Made by a program: the position numbers and the translations under genes. Below the pieces are notes generated by a model that did not search any database, was not told the DNA's origin, and saw only the letters and a list, made by a program, of their open reading frames with translations. A stretch of 64,000 nt of DNA, from contig OZ250175.1 in NCBI GenBank assembly GCA_965238155.1, positions 1,984,001-2,048,000 on the forward strand, in the 5' to 3' direction. The stretch is from BJGV01 sp964196335. GTDB lineage: Bacteria; Pseudomonadota; Gammaproteobacteria; Burkholderiales; Nitrosomonadaceae. This document shows positions 43,125-53,263 of the stretch, piece by piece (position 1 is the first letter of the stretch; every line of letters begins with the position of its first letter).

Positions 43125-43772
43125 ATGGGTAAAAAATTATTTACCAAGAGATCAGCCGTACGGATCCATAGACCATTTTCCCGGGTTGCCTCTCGGAGCA
43201 GAGAATATGAGGGAAAATATTTGACCGTGACGCGTTTTTTAGCTGGATTTAGATATATTAATTTTGATGGCGGCCATCAATTACTTGGGAAAATACGTGT
43301 TGTCTTAGCGGTTTGTTGTTTCGCATTAATTAGTACTAAGGCGCTAATCCCTGTTGCTATGGCTGAGTCTATTTACAAATCTGTAATGCCAGACGGGCGA
43401 GTTATGTATGGAGAGAAACCGCAGCCCGGGGCTCGTTCAGTTAAGAAATCTACAGTCAGCACTACTGATACTGGAGTACAGCCTGCTTCAAAAACAGAGA
43501 TAGATAGTATAAACCGCCGTGCTCAGAAGCGTTCACAGTTATTGGATAAGACATTAAAAACCGTTCAGACAGCTGAAGGTGATCTACGTAAGGCTGAGAC
43601 TGATCGTGAAGCTGGAATTGAACCCCTTCCTGGTGAACGACTTGGGATTGCAGGTCCAGGTACTCGACTTTCAGAAGCGTATTGGCGGCGGCAGCAAATC
43701 TTGGAAGAACGTGTTGATACAGCCCGCCAACTTTTGAAAAAAGCCCGTCAAGGATATAATGAAGCACGCTGA
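43125..43772 (+). CDS. DUF4124-domain secreted or membrane-anchored protein
   Basis: The 215-residue frame has a strong AGGAGGAG site before ATG 43125. A hydrophobic segment at about residues 57-80 (IRVVLAVCCFALISTKALIP) is followed by SIYKSVMPDGRVMYGEKPQP, a DUF4124 motif. A coiled-coil-like tail follows (EERVDTARQLLKKARQGYNE). The 50-residue N-terminus is basic and unlike a signal peptide, so an internal start is possible. It is probably a periplasmic envelope protein of unknown function. Confidence 0.65.
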   Translation: MGKKLFTKRSAVRIHRPFSRVASRSREYEGKYLTVTRFLAGFRYINFDGGHQLLGKIRVVLAVCCFALISTKALIPVAMAESIYKSVMPDGRVMYGEKPQPGARSVKKSTVSTTDTGVQPASKTEIDSINRRAQKRSQLLDKTLKTVQTAEGDLRKAETDREAGIEPLPGERLGIAGPGTRLSEAYWRRQQILEERVDTARQLLKKARQGYNEAR

Positions 43773-43868
43773 CACTAATTAATCATTTAAAACTAAACTT
43801 TTATAAAGTGTTTCAATTCGTTTCAATTAGAGGCAAACATACAAGACTTTTAGGTAAACTGTTTTGAT

Positions 43869-44813
43869 TTATAGCTTTTCGGGTAAAATCTGCATAGAGG
43901 ATATTGCTATTAAACGTTTTGGTATTATTGCACCACATGTTGTAATCTCTCCTAACCCCAGTAACTGTTTCTTTTTATCATATAGTCTGATTTTTTCTCT
44001 TTCTTGAAATCTATTCGCCAGAGCTGTGTCGGTTACAATCTGCCCATGTAGTAAACGTTTAGAATCTATGTTATTCATAAATACAGCTGGTAAATTATGT
44101 AAGAGAGTATCCGTAGGGTGTAGGCAGGCATCACATTGTGCGGATGACATGCTTTTAAGCATGTCCAGAGTATAGGCATCTGATAAATTAAGGCTGCCTA
44201 TGTTGCTTCGACTCAGAGAAGTGACATAGGCTCCGCCACATCCCAGGATCTTACCAAGATCTTCTGCCAAAGTACGAATGTAAGTGCCTGCGCTACATTT
44301 GACCATGATATCCATCTTATTTTCTTCAAGTGCTACTACCTGTAAATCATATATTGTTATTTCGCGTGATTTTCTTTCAATTTCTATCCCCTTCCTTGCG
44401 TAGGTATACAAAGGTTTTCCCCGGTGTTTCACAGCACTATACATAGGCGGGGTTTGCATAATTTTTCCGATTAAACCTTGTAACGCTAATTTAACCTGCT
44501 TTAATGTCAGATTAACATCACCTGCGACAAAGATTTCTCCGTCAGCGTCGCCGGTTGAACTTATGTATCCAAGTTTTAGAGTGGCTGTATACGTTTTGTC
44601 AGCACCCAATAAAGCAGAGGAGAACTTGGTGGCTTCACCAAAACACACTGGTAATAAACCAGTTGCCATCGGGTCCAGCGTACCGGTATGCCCAGCCTTG
44701 GATGCATTAAATAAGTGTTTGGTAATTTGTAGTGCCTGATGGGAAGTGATCCCAATGGGCTTGTCCAGTAACAGAACGCCACTGATGTTTCGTTTAATTG
44801 GTTTGGTCAGCAA
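43869..44813 (-). CDS. truB: tRNA pseudouridine-55 synthase
   Basis: The 314-residue protein reads GVLLLDKPIGITSHQALQIT and KAGHTGTLDPMATGLLPVCF (catalytic Asp in GTLDPMATG). QTPPMYSAVKHRGKPLYTYA and CSAGTYIRTLAEDLGKILGC complete the TruB core, with a PUA-like C-terminus. It modifies U55 in the T-loop of tRNAs. It is the last gene of rimP-nusA-infB-rbfA-truB, 62 bases after rbfA. Confidence 0.95.
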   Translation of the reverse strand: MLTKPIKRNISGVLLLDKPIGITSHQALQITKHLFNASKAGHTGTLDPMATGLLPVCFGEATKFSSALLGADKTYTATLKLGYISSTGDADGEIFVAGDVNLTLKQVKLALQGLIGKIMQTPPMYSAVKHRGKPLYTYARKGIEIERKSREITIYDLQVVALEENKMDIMVKCSAGTYIRTLAEDLGKILGCGGAYVTSLSRSNIGSLNLSDAYTLDMLKSMSSAQCDACLHPTDTLLHNLPAVFMNNIDSKRLLHGQIVTDTALANRFQEREKIRLYDKKKQLLGLGEITTCGAIIPKRLIAISSMQILPEKL

Positions 44814-44875
44814 AATCTATAGATTTAACAGCGAGATGAATCTGAAAAAAATAAATTATGAGCTAGTTCGTAACA

Positions 44876-45250
44876 TTAAGCCGGCTTCCCTCTTTGCTCA
44901 TCCTGTTTCACAGCTTTATCTATTAATTGTGAAAGATGTATTCCCTGCTCAATTGATTTGTCATAAATAAAATGCAATATCGGAACCACTCTAAGTCTTA
45001 GTCGATGTGATAATTGACTACGCAAAAATACTGCTGCATGTTGTAAACCTTTATCGGTCAGAAAGTTATCTTCAGCACTTCCAAGTGTAGTGTAATAGAC
45101 TTTAGCATGGCCATAATCTTGGCTTACCTCAACTCCCGTCAGGGTAATCATACCAACACGCTGGTCTTTAAGCTCATTACGGATCAGCTCTGCAAGATCA
45201 CGTTGAATTTGGTCTGCAATCCGCAAGGCTCGGGAATAATCTTTGGGCAT
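44876..45250 (-). CDS. rbfA: 30S ribosome-binding factor A
   Basis: The 124-residue protein has the KH-like RbfA fold: SRALRIADQIQRDLAELIRN, VGMITLTGVEVSQDYGHAKV, YYTTLGSAE, LRLRVVPILHFIYDKSIEQG. It assists 16S 5'-end maturation and cold adaptation. It starts 12 bases after infB, so it is co-translated from the same message. Confidence 0.95.
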   Translation of the reverse strand: MPKDYSRALRIADQIQRDLAELIRNELKDQRVGMITLTGVEVSQDYGHAKVYYTTLGSAEDNFLTDKGLQHAAVFLRSQLSHRLRLRVVPILHFIYDKSIEQGIHLSQLIDKAVKQDEQRGKPA

Positions 45251-45262
45251 TATGTTCCAGTA

Positions 45263-47857
45263 TTACAGGCTTCTCGCAATTTCAATAATTTCATAAGCTT
45301 CAAGTTGATCACCTACTTGGATGTCATTAAAGTTTTTTAATGATAAGCCACACTCAAAACTTGATCTAACTTCTTTTGCATCATCCTTAAAGCGCTTCAA
45401 GGAATCCAGCTCACCAGTATGAATCAGCTCATCATTTCGCTTTAGTCGTACCAGCGAACCACGTTTGATGCTGCCTTCAAGCACATAACAACCTGCCACA
45501 ACACCAATTTTGGAAATACGGAATACTTCACGAACTTCCACAAGACCTACAACACTTTCCTTTCGGTCTGGGGTCATCATTCCTGATAGTGCTGTTTTAA
45601 TTTCATCTACTGCTTCATAGATAATACTGTAGTAACGCACATCAACTCCTGTTGATCCGATTAACTTTCGTGCAATCGCATCTGCTCGGCTGTTAAAGCC
45701 TAGCACCACAGCTTTAGAAGCAAGAGCCAAATTAACATCTGATTCTGTGATTGCACCTACACCACTGTGGATAATATTAACTCTAACTTCATCCGTTGAA
45801 AGTTTTTCCAGTGCATGTGTCAATGCTTCAAAGGAACCCTGCACATCGGCTTTGATGATTAGTGCAAGTATTTTAACTTCACCTTTTTGCTCAAATACGT
45901 TATCTAGTTTAGCAGCTTGTAATTTAGCAAGTTTAACGTCGCGGAATTTACCTTGCCGGAAAAGCGCTATTTCACGGGCTTTGCGCTCATCTGCTAATGT
46001 CATTACCACTTCTCCTGCTTTTGGTACTTCTGACAATCCTTGAATTTCCACAGGAATGGAAGGACCTGCTTCTTCTACAGGCTTTCCATTTTCGTTTAAC
46101 ATTGCCCTAATCCGGCCAAAAACAGCTCCTGCAAGCAGGTTATCACCTCGTTTCAAAGTTCCAGACTGGATTAATATTGTTGCTACCGGGCCACGTCCCT
46201 TATCAATACGTGATTCAATAACAATACCCTTGGCAGGACCATCGATTGCTGCCTTGAGTTCCAGTACCTCAGCCTGAAGTAACATGCTGTCAAGTAATGC
46301 ATCAATACCCTGACCAGTCTTAGCTGAGACTTCAATGAACATAGTGTCACCACCATATTCTTCAGGCAGCACTTCCTGAGCTATTAATTCTTGTCTTATA
46401 CGTTCAGAATTTGCTTCTGGTTTATCGATTTTGTTGATAGCTACAATCATTGGTACCTTAGCAGCTTTGGCATGATGTATTGCTTCTATAGTTTGAGGCA
46501 TGACGCCATCATCTGCAGCAACCACGAGAACAACCAGATCAGTAACCTTAGATCCACGAGCACGCATTGCAGTAAATGCTTCGTGACCAGGTGTATCGAG
46601 AAAAGTAATCATCCCTTTTTTGGTTTCGACATGATAAGCACCAATATGTTGTGTAATACCACCTGTTTCACCACTTGCTACACGTGTACGGCGCACATAG
46701 TCCAGTAAAGAGGTTTTGCCATGATCAACATGGCCCATAACTGTAACAACTGGCGCACGCGGCTCTATTCTCAGATCTTCAGTAGGATCTTCTTCATAAT
46801 CTGATAGAAATGCTTCAGGGCTATCCAAAGCAGCATATTTTGCAATATGGCCCATTTCTTCTACAACTATCATTGCTGTTTCTTGATCCAACATTTGGTT
46901 AATGGTGACCATACTACCCATTTTCATCAGGGCCTTGATTACTTCAGCAGCTTTTACCGTCATCTTCTGAGCAAGTGCGCCGACAGAGATAGTTTCAGGT
47001 ACCATTACCTCGTGTACGACGGGCTCCGTTGGGGCGGAGAAAGCATGAGATGCCTGGTCTTCGCTGGGGTGGGTCTTAACGTGTCTGTCTCTTCTAGTAC
47101 GCCATCCTTTACCTCCGGACAGATCATTGCGCCCCTTATGTCCACGTTTTCCTGCATTACCATCATTCCAAACAACCTGTTTGGTTTGTTTCTTTTTCTT
47201 TTCAGCTTTTGCTGCTTTATCCTCCGGCTTAACTATCGGCTTATGTAAAGTACCTTCTGTCGGAGTCGCAGAAGGCTGGGGCACTCCTTTTTCCGCAATT
47301 ATACTTTGTGTTGCTTCATTAGGAGTTGGCTCAGTTTCTTTAATATCGGTTGTGGTCGATTTCTTATTGCGTTGTTTCTTTTCCTTAACTTCAGCAGTTT
47401 GACGTGCGATCAACTCAGCTTGTTTTTTTGCCTCTTCCTGACGTATTGCTTGTTGCGCAGCATCTACTGAGGCAGCAGGTGCTTGTTTAGACGCCGGAGA
47501 GGCAGGAGGCAGCGAAGTAGTATTTTTGGAATCTTCCTTGATCTCTGTATTTTCTGGTACTTCACGTTTAACAAATACACGTTTCTTACGTACTTCTACC
47601 TGGATTGTATGGGGTTTTCCAGTACTGTCTGACTTCCTGATCTCAGAGGTCTGTCGACGAGTCAGAGTAATCTTACTTTTTTCGCCCTTAGCACCATGGG
47701 CCTTCCGAAGATAATCAAGTAGCTGAGTTTTGTCTTCCTCAGTCAAGCTGTCTTTAGCCAATTGCTTGCTTACACCAGCAGCCTTGAGCTGCTCCAGTAA
47801 TGCTGCTGGTAGCAGTCCAAGTTCATTAGCAAATTGTTCTACTTTAGTTTGAGCCAT
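45263..47857 (-). CDS. infB: Translation initiation factor IF-2
   Basis: The 864-residue protein has an N-terminal IF2_N domain (VEQFANELGLLPAALLEQLK) and a long charged linker. The G domain carries VTVMGHVDHGKTSLLDYVRR (P-loop), FLDTPGHEAFTAMRARG and IVAINKID. Domains II-IV end in DDAKEVRSSFECGLSLKNFN. It brings initiator tRNA to the 30S subunit in a GTP-dependent way. It lies 42 bases after nusA in the operon. It is an essential core gene and lies between the two arms of the large inverted repeat. Confidence 0.97.
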   Translation of the reverse strand: MAQTKVEQFANELGLLPAALLEQLKAAGVSKQLAKDSLTEEDKTQLLDYLRKAHGAKGEKSKITLTRRQTSEIRKSDSTGKPHTIQVEVRKKRVFVKREVPENTEIKEDSKNTTSLPPASPASKQAPAASVDAAQQAIRQEEAKKQAELIARQTAEVKEKKQRNKKSTTTDIKETEPTPNEATQSIIAEKGVPQPSATPTEGTLHKPIVKPEDKAAKAEKKKKQTKQVVWNDGNAGKRGHKGRNDLSGGKGWRTRRDRHVKTHPSEDQASHAFSAPTEPVVHEVMVPETISVGALAQKMTVKAAEVIKALMKMGSMVTINQMLDQETAMIVVEEMGHIAKYAALDSPEAFLSDYEEDPTEDLRIEPRAPVVTVMGHVDHGKTSLLDYVRRTRVASGETGGITQHIGAYHVETKKGMITFLDTPGHEAFTAMRARGSKVTDLVVLVVAADDGVMPQTIEAIHHAKAAKVPMIVAINKIDKPEANSERIRQELIAQEVLPEEYGGDTMFIEVSAKTGQGIDALLDSMLLQAEVLELKAAIDGPAKGIVIESRIDKGRGPVATILIQSGTLKRGDNLLAGAVFGRIRAMLNENGKPVEEAGPSIPVEIQGLSEVPKAGEVVMTLADERKAREIALFRQGKFRDVKLAKLQAAKLDNVFEQKGEVKILALIIKADVQGSFEALTHALEKLSTDEVRVNIIHSGVGAITESDVNLALASKAVVLGFNSRADAIARKLIGSTGVDVRYYSIIYEAVDEIKTALSGMMTPDRKESVVGLVEVREVFRISKIGVVAGCYVLEGSIKRGSLVRLKRNDELIHTGELDSLKRFKDDAKEVRSSFECGLSLKNFNDIQVGDQLEAYEIIEIARSL

Positions 47858-47899
47858 TTAATTGATAGAACCCTGAATTTGTGTGCTATTTAAGTGCCA

Positions 47900-49372
47900 T
47901 TAAGTAAACCACGGTGCCCGCGCTGTCATAATTAATTCCTTAGCTCGCTCCGTATCAATCTCAATTATTTCTATCAGATCGTCAACAGCCAAGTCAGCAA
48001 GATCCTCTTGGGTTTTAATTCCTTTCGCTGCTAATTCACGTGCGGTTTCATTGTCCATACCTTCCAATAAACGCAGATCTTCGGCCATATTCTCTACATT
48101 TTCTTCACTGACGATAGCTTCTGTTAATAGCATATTACGTGCCCGGTTTCGTAATTCATTGACAGTTTTTTCATCAAGTGATTCAATCTCCAGCATTTCA
48201 CTTAGGGGCACATAAGCTATTTCTTCCAAGGTGGTAAAGCTTTCTTGTGCAAGGATATCTGCTACTTCTTCATCTACGTCCAGCTTTTCCATAAAGAGTT
48301 CTCGTATTACCGAAAGCTCTTCTTCATTTTTAGCCAATGATTCTTCCATGGACATGATATTAAGCTCCCAGCTCGTCAACTCAGATGCAAGCCGAACATT
48401 CTGACCACCGCGACCAATTGCCTGAGCCAGATTCTCCTCGTCTACTACAATATCCATACAGTGCTTTTCTTCATCGACCACGATACTGCTGATTTCAGCA
48501 GGTGCCAGCGCATTAATTACAAACGTGGCGGGGTCATCCGACCACAAAATGATATCTACTCGCTCCCCTGCCAGTTCACTTGTTACAGCTTGTACCCTTG
48601 AACCACGCATCCCAACACAGGTACCAATCGGGTCAACTCTTTGATCATTAGATTTTACTGCAATCTTCGCTCGTGAACCGGGGTCCCTGGCTGCAGATTT
48701 GACTTCCAGCAATCCTTCTTCAATCTCTGGTACTTCTAATTCAAATAGTTTCATAAGAAACTCTGGGGCTATCCGCGACAATATCAGTTGTGGCCCCCTG
48801 GCTGTAGGGTCAACTTTCAACAAGTAAGCTCGCACGCGGTCACCTACCCGTAAATTTTCTTTTGGAATCATTTGTTCTCGTGGCAAAGCTGCCTCAACTT
48901 TGCCAGATTCAATAATGGCGTTACCGCGTTCCATACGTTTTATGGTACCGGTTACCATATATTCTTTACGTTCTAGAAAATCGTTTAAGATTTGTTCCCG
49001 CTCAGCATCACGTATTTTCTGGAATATTACTTGTTTTGCTGCCTGCGCTCCGATACGACCAAATTCTATGGGCTCTAATGGTTCTTCTATAAATTCTTCC
49101 AGCTGGATTTTATCATCACGTTTCTGCGCTTCACTTAAGGAAATTTGACGTGCAGGATCCTCAACGGTATCGTCTTCTACCACCTGCCAGCGACGGAAAG
49201 ATTGATAACTACCTGTCTCGTGATCAATGGCTACACGTACACCGGCATCTTCACGAAATCGCTTTTTTGTTGCTGATCCTAATGCCAGCTCCAAAGCAGC
49301 AAAAACTACGTCCTTTTCAACATTTTTTTCGCGCGCTAACGCATCTACCAACAGTAAAACTTCACGGCTCAT
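47900..49372 (-). CDS. nusA: Transcription termination/antitermination protein NusA
   Basis: The start at 49372 (MSREVLLLVDALAREKNVEK) has GGAGGT upstream. The frame also opens 15 bases earlier, but that would destroy the ribosome site. The 490-residue protein has the N-terminal RNA polymerase-binding domain, an S1 domain (EYMVTGTIKRMERGNAIIES), and KH domains (DPIGTCVGMRGSRVQAVTSE, AIGRGGQNVRLASELTSWEL). Two C-terminal acidic helix-hairpin repeats follow (ELAAKGIKTQEDLADLAVDD). It modulates pausing and termination. Confidence 0.96.
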   Translation of the reverse strand: MSREVLLLVDALAREKNVEKDVVFAALELALGSATKKRFREDAGVRVAIDHETGSYQSFRRWQVVEDDTVEDPARQISLSEAQKRDDKIQLEEFIEEPLEPIEFGRIGAQAAKQVIFQKIRDAEREQILNDFLERKEYMVTGTIKRMERGNAIIESGKVEAALPREQMIPKENLRVGDRVRAYLLKVDPTARGPQLILSRIAPEFLMKLFELEVPEIEEGLLEVKSAARDPGSRAKIAVKSNDQRVDPIGTCVGMRGSRVQAVTSELAGERVDIILWSDDPATFVINALAPAEISSIVVDEEKHCMDIVVDEENLAQAIGRGGQNVRLASELTSWELNIMSMEESLAKNEEELSVIRELFMEKLDVDEEVADILAQESFTTLEEIAYVPLSEMLEIESLDEKTVNELRNRARNMLLTEAIVSEENVENMAEDLRLLEGMDNETARELAAKGIKTQEDLADLAVDDLIEIIEIDTERAKELIMTARAPWFT

Positions 49373-49399
49373 GTTACCTCCAGCCAAATTCTCAGTTAT

Positions 49400-49828
49400 T
49401 TATAATTTTGGAACCAGACGGACCTTTTCAAGGTTATTCAACTCAAGATCAAACATTTCTTCGTCTACTTCCAGCTTTAATATTTCATCACTTACTTCAC
49501 GTAAAATACCAACGAAATTTCTTTGTCCCTTCAATGATAAACGTAACTTTAGCCTGACTATCTCTCCTGTAAAACGGATGAAATCAGACTTTTTTGTTAA
49601 TAGTCTGTCAAGTCCGGGTGAGGAAATTTCCAGCCGATCATAAACAATATTTTCGACCGTAAACAATCTACTCAAATGATGACTTACCGCACCACAGTCA
49701 TCAACACTAATGCCACCAGGCTTATCTATAAATATCCTCAATAATCTTCCACGAGAGGATCTTTCCACATCAACCAGCTCATAACCCAAGCTGGTGAGGG
49801 TTGGCTCTAATATCTCATACAACTCCAT
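49400..49828 (-). CDS. rimP: Ribosome maturation factor RimP
   Basis: The 142-residue protein reads LEPTLTSLGYELVDVERSSR, GRLLRIFIDKPGGISVDDCG, RLFTVENIVYDRLEISSPGL and DRLLTKKSDFIRFTGEIVRL, the complete RimP fold. It helps assemble the 30S subunit and heads the nusA-infB operon. A terminator-shaped hairpin lies 16 bases upstream of its ATG, so expression may be attenuated. Confidence 0.95.
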   Translation of the reverse strand: MELYEILEPTLTSLGYELVDVERSSRGRLLRIFIDKPGGISVDDCGAVSHHLSRLFTVENIVYDRLEISSPGLDRLLTKKSDFIRFTGEIVRLKLRLSLKGQRNFVGILREVSDEILKLEVDEEMFDLELNNLEKVRLVPKL

Positions 49829-49843
49829 AGCATCGCCAGAAAC

Positions 49844-49865
49844 AAAAAATGGGCTAAAGAGCCCA
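49844..49865 (-). terminator. Terminator-shaped hairpin in the rimP leader (possible attenuator)
   Basis: On the minus strand TGGGCT-CTTT-AGCCCA is followed by TTTTTTGTTTC, ending 16 bases before the rimP ATG. No minus-strand gene exists between here and acs, which runs the other way, so the only transcript it can affect is the rimP operon itself. The rest of 49866-50152 is AT-rich and must hold the divergent promoters of rimP and acs. I could not place boxes with confidence. Confidence 0.65.
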
Positions 49866-50152
49866 CAAAAATTATCTCAATATAATAGCAAAATAATATA
49901 AGAAATGAAAGAGATACTTAGTACTTCAAATTGTGGTTGGCGGTATATTTTTTATAAGGTAGTTTTTAATTTGCATGGATGACACAAAAGCCGAGTTATT
50001 ATAATTATTTTCAACACATTATTTTAGCGGTACAAATTTAATATTCAGTTTCTCAAACCAAATTAAAACATGGGTTTGATCCAGCAAATGCAAGTGATAC
50101 AATTTCTCAGATAAGCAGTATTTTAAAGAAGAACAGTCTCCGGAGGTTTTTA

Positions 50153-52120
50153 GTGGCAACGATTGAATCAGTTTTACATGAAAACCGTCTTTTCGCTCCT
50201 GATGATGCTTTTACAAATCAAGCTAACTTATTGAGTGAAGAGGATTATTATTCTCTTTGCAAAGAAGCAGAAGAAGATTATGAGGGTTTTTGGGGAAGGT
50301 TGGCACGAGAATACATTCAGTGGCATAAACCTTTCACTCGAGTACTGGATGAAAGAAACTATCCTTTTTTTAAGTGGTTTGATGATGGTACGTTAAATAT
50401 TTCTTATAACTGTCTTGATCGTAACCTCGAGGCTAATTCGGACAAAATTGCAATTATTTTCGAGTCTGATGAAGGTAACATAACTAATATCACATATCGC
50501 GACCTTCATTTACAGGTATGTCAATTTGCCAACGGACTTAGATCACTAAATATTAAAAAGGGTGATCGAGTAATTATTTACATGCCTATGAGCATTGAGG
50601 CAGTAGTAGCAATGCAGGCTTGTGCCAGAATTGGTGCAATTCATTCTGTAGTGTTTGGTGGCTTCTCAGCAAAGAGCCTGCACGAACGTATTGTAGATAC
50701 CGCTGCTGTAGCTGTAATTACTGCAGATGAACAAATGCGTGGAGGTAAAGGCATTCTTTTGAAGCCGGTAGTAGATAAGGCACTTGATATGAGTGAAACA
50801 GACTCTGTCAGATCGGTAGTCATATACCAACGCACTGACACAGATATAGAGTGGCATAACTCACGTGATATCTGGTGGCATGAGCTTATTGTCGATAAAC
50901 CTGTTTACTGTGAACCTGAATGGGTCAGTGCCGAACATTCTTTATTTATCCTCTATACGTCTGGTTCTACTGGAAAGCCCAAAGGTATACAGCATTCTTC
51001 TGCCGGTTATTTATTGGGTGCAATGGTGAGTATGAAGTGGATTTTTGATTATAAGCCAACGGATGTTTTCTGGTGTACTGCCGATGTGGGCTGGATTACT
51101 GGGCATAGTTATGTTGCTTATGGTCCATTGGCAATGGGTGCTACTCAAATCGTATTTGAGGGTGTGCCCACCTTTCCTGATGCAGGGCGTTTTTGGAAAA
51201 TAATTCAGGACCATAAAGTTACCGTTTTTTATACTGCACCTACTGCAATTCGCTCATTAATTAAATTGGGTCCGGAACTACCCGGGAATTATGATCTCTC
51301 CTCCCTACGCTTGCTAGGCTCTGTAGGTGAACCAATCAATCCGGAAGCCTGGATTTGGTACCATAAAGTAGTTGGCCAGTCTCGCTGTCCAATTGTAGAT
51401 ACCTGGTGGCAGACTGAAACAGGCTGCCATATGATTGCTCCGGTACCGGGTGTGGTTCCGCTCAAGCCTGGTTCCTGCACTTTTCCATTACCAGGAATTA
51501 TGGCAGCCATAGTTGATGAGACTGGTCATGAGGTAGAAAATGGTGAAGGTGGGCTTTTGGTCATTAAGCGCCCATTTCCTTCACTGGCACGTACCATTTG
51601 GGGTAACCCGGATCGCTTCAAGAATACTTATTTCCCTGATGATATTGGAAGTAAATATTATCTGGCAGGTGACTCCGCAAACCGTGATTTGGATGGTTAT
51701 TTTTGGATAATGGGGCGTGTAGATGATGTACTGAATATCTCCGGTCACCGCTTAGGTACTATGGAGATTGAATCGGCACTCGTGGCTAACTCATTAGTTG
51801 CAGAAGCTGCAGTAGTGGGAAAACCTCACGAAATCAAAGGAGAGGTGATAGTGGCATTTGTAGTACTTAAAGGATTATGCCCCAAGGGAGATGATGCCAA
51901 GAAAATAGCTATTGAGTTACGAAACTGGGTATCAAAAGAAATAGGTCCAATTGCAAAACCTGAGGAGATACGTTTTGGGGATAATCTGCCAAAAACTCGT
52001 TCCGGAAAAATTATGCGGCGTTTGTTACGTGCTATAGGAAGAGGAGAACAGATAACTCAGGATGTTTCTACCTTGGAAAATCCGGCAATACTTGAGCAGT
52101 TAAAGCAATCGGCAACGTAA
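50153..52120 (+). CDS. acs: Acetyl-CoA synthetase
   Basis: The start is GTG behind CCGGAGG. The 655-residue protein has the AMP-forming motif LYTSGSTGKPKGIQHSSAGY, DTWWQTETGCHMIAPVPG and the hinge region YWIMG-like YFWIMGRVDDVLNISGHRLG. The C-terminal catalytic Lys is in LPKTRSGKIMRRLLRAIGRG, a known acetylation site in the family. It activates acetate to acetyl-CoA. It is divergent from the rimP operon. Confidence 0.95.
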   Translation: MATIESVLHENRLFAPDDAFTNQANLLSEEDYYSLCKEAEEDYEGFWGRLAREYIQWHKPFTRVLDERNYPFFKWFDDGTLNISYNCLDRNLEANSDKIAIIFESDEGNITNITYRDLHLQVCQFANGLRSLNIKKGDRVIIYMPMSIEAVVAMQACARIGAIHSVVFGGFSAKSLHERIVDTAAVAVITADEQMRGGKGILLKPVVDKALDMSETDSVRSVVIYQRTDTDIEWHNSRDIWWHELIVDKPVYCEPEWVSAEHSLFILYTSGSTGKPKGIQHSSAGYLLGAMVSMKWIFDYKPTDVFWCTADVGWITGHSYVAYGPLAMGATQIVFEGVPTFPDAGRFWKIIQDHKVTVFYTAPTAIRSLIKLGPELPGNYDLSSLRLLGSVGEPINPEAWIWYHKVVGQSRCPIVDTWWQTETGCHMIAPVPGVVPLKPGSCTFPLPGIMAAIVDETGHEVENGEGGLLVIKRPFPSLARTIWGNPDRFKNTYFPDDIGSKYYLAGDSANRDLDGYFWIMGRVDDVLNISGHRLGTMEIESALVANSLVAEAAVVGKPHEIKGEVIVAFVVLKGLCPKGDDAKKIAIELRNWVSKEIGPIAKPEEIRFGDNLPKTRSGKIMRRLLRAIGRGEQITQDVSTLENPAILEQLKQSAT

Positions 52121-52185
52121 ACCAATAACACAAGCATGGCACTATACTTGGAAACAGACATTACTGATTTTATTGAGTAGTACTC

Positions 52186-53139
52186 ATGACATTACCCAAT
52201 ATTACTGATTACGATCATGGCATTAGTGCTATTGATGCAGAGTATTATCGTCCGGGACTGGCTGCAATTCATTTGATAGTTGAGGGCACCACGGCAGCAT
52301 TGGTAGACACAGGAACCTTTTTTTCTGTTCCGGGGGTAATGGAAATATTATGCCAAAAAAATATTTCTCCTGAGAATATTTCCTATTTGTTTCTTACGCA
52401 TATACATCTTGATCATGCGGGTGGTGCTGGAGAATTTATGTACCGTTTTCCTAATGCAAAGTTGGTCGTGCACCCGCGTGCCGTACGCCATATGGTGGAT
52501 CCTTCCAGACTAATTAAAAGTACCATGGCGGTTTACGGGGAAGAGAATTTTAGGCGTATGTATGGTGAGATTCGCCCAGTGGATGCAAGTCGTATAATTG
52601 AGGCAACTGATAAATTTTATATTAAAATGAATGGTCGAACACTGTTGTTTATTGATACACCAGGTCACGCTCGTCACCACTTTTGTATTTTTGATGAAAC
52701 AAGCCGGTCATTTTTCACCGGAGATACTTTTGGTGTGTCTTACCGGGAATTTGATGTGGACGGCATAGAGTTTGTTTTTCCAACCACCACACCAGTGCAA
52801 TTTGATCCTTTTGCAGCTCATCATTCTTTAGATCGGATCATGAGTTATGATCCGCAATACGCTTATCTTACCCATTATTCCCGTATTGGAAATTTAACTC
52901 ACCATGCCACCGTGCTGCATGATCTGATTGATGTCTATGTAACAATAGCTAGTAACATTTTTAATCAGAGATCTGACGGACATATTCCTTTGGTGAAAGA
53001 GCTTGGAGAGTTACTTACACAACGGATAAAAGCCCATGGATGTATTTTGCCACAGGATGAAATTCATGACCTGTTAAGTATGGATGTTAATCTTAACGCT
53101 AAAGGTCTGAAATGTTGGCTCGAATTGAATAGTAAATAG
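52186..53139 (+). CDS. MBL-fold metallo-hydrolase
   Basis: The 317-residue protein has the metal motif LFLTHIHLDHAGGAGEF (HxHxDH), then LFIDTPGHARHHFCIFDETS and FFTGDTFGVSY, with a late His in YLTHYSRIGN. These give the binuclear metal site of the beta-lactamase-fold hydrolases. The substrate is unknown. It lies 65 bases after acs in the same direction and may be co-transcribed. It is the last core gene before tRNA-Ser(GGA). Confidence 0.88.
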   Translation: MTLPNITDYDHGISAIDAEYYRPGLAAIHLIVEGTTAALVDTGTFFSVPGVMEILCQKNISPENISYLFLTHIHLDHAGGAGEFMYRFPNAKLVVHPRAVRHMVDPSRLIKSTMAVYGEENFRRMYGEIRPVDASRIIEATDKFYIKMNGRTLLFIDTPGHARHHFCIFDETSRSFFTGDTFGVSYREFDVDGIEFVFPTTTPVQFDPFAAHHSLDRIMSYDPQYAYLTHYSRIGNLTHHATVLHDLIDVYVTIASNIFNQRSDGHIPLVKELGELLTQRIKAHGCILPQDEIHDLLSMDVNLNAKGLKCWLELNSK

Positions 53140-53171
53140 TATTAGAGAAAGGCGGTTGGATTGATGATTAA

Positions 53172-53263
53172 GGAGAGATGGCCGAGTGGTTTAAGGTACA
53201 CGCTTGGAAAGCGTGCGTATGGTTTCAGCCGTACCGCGGGTTCGAATCCCGCTCTCTCCGCCA
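53172..53263 (+). tRNA. tRNA-Ser (anticodon GGA)
   Basis: GGAGAGA pairs with TCTCTCC. The anticodon arm CACGCTTGGAAAGCGTG shows GGA. A long variable arm (GTATGGTTTCAGCCGTACC) and the T-loop GTTCGAATC follow, with an encoded CCA. It borders the right island. Confidence 0.95.
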
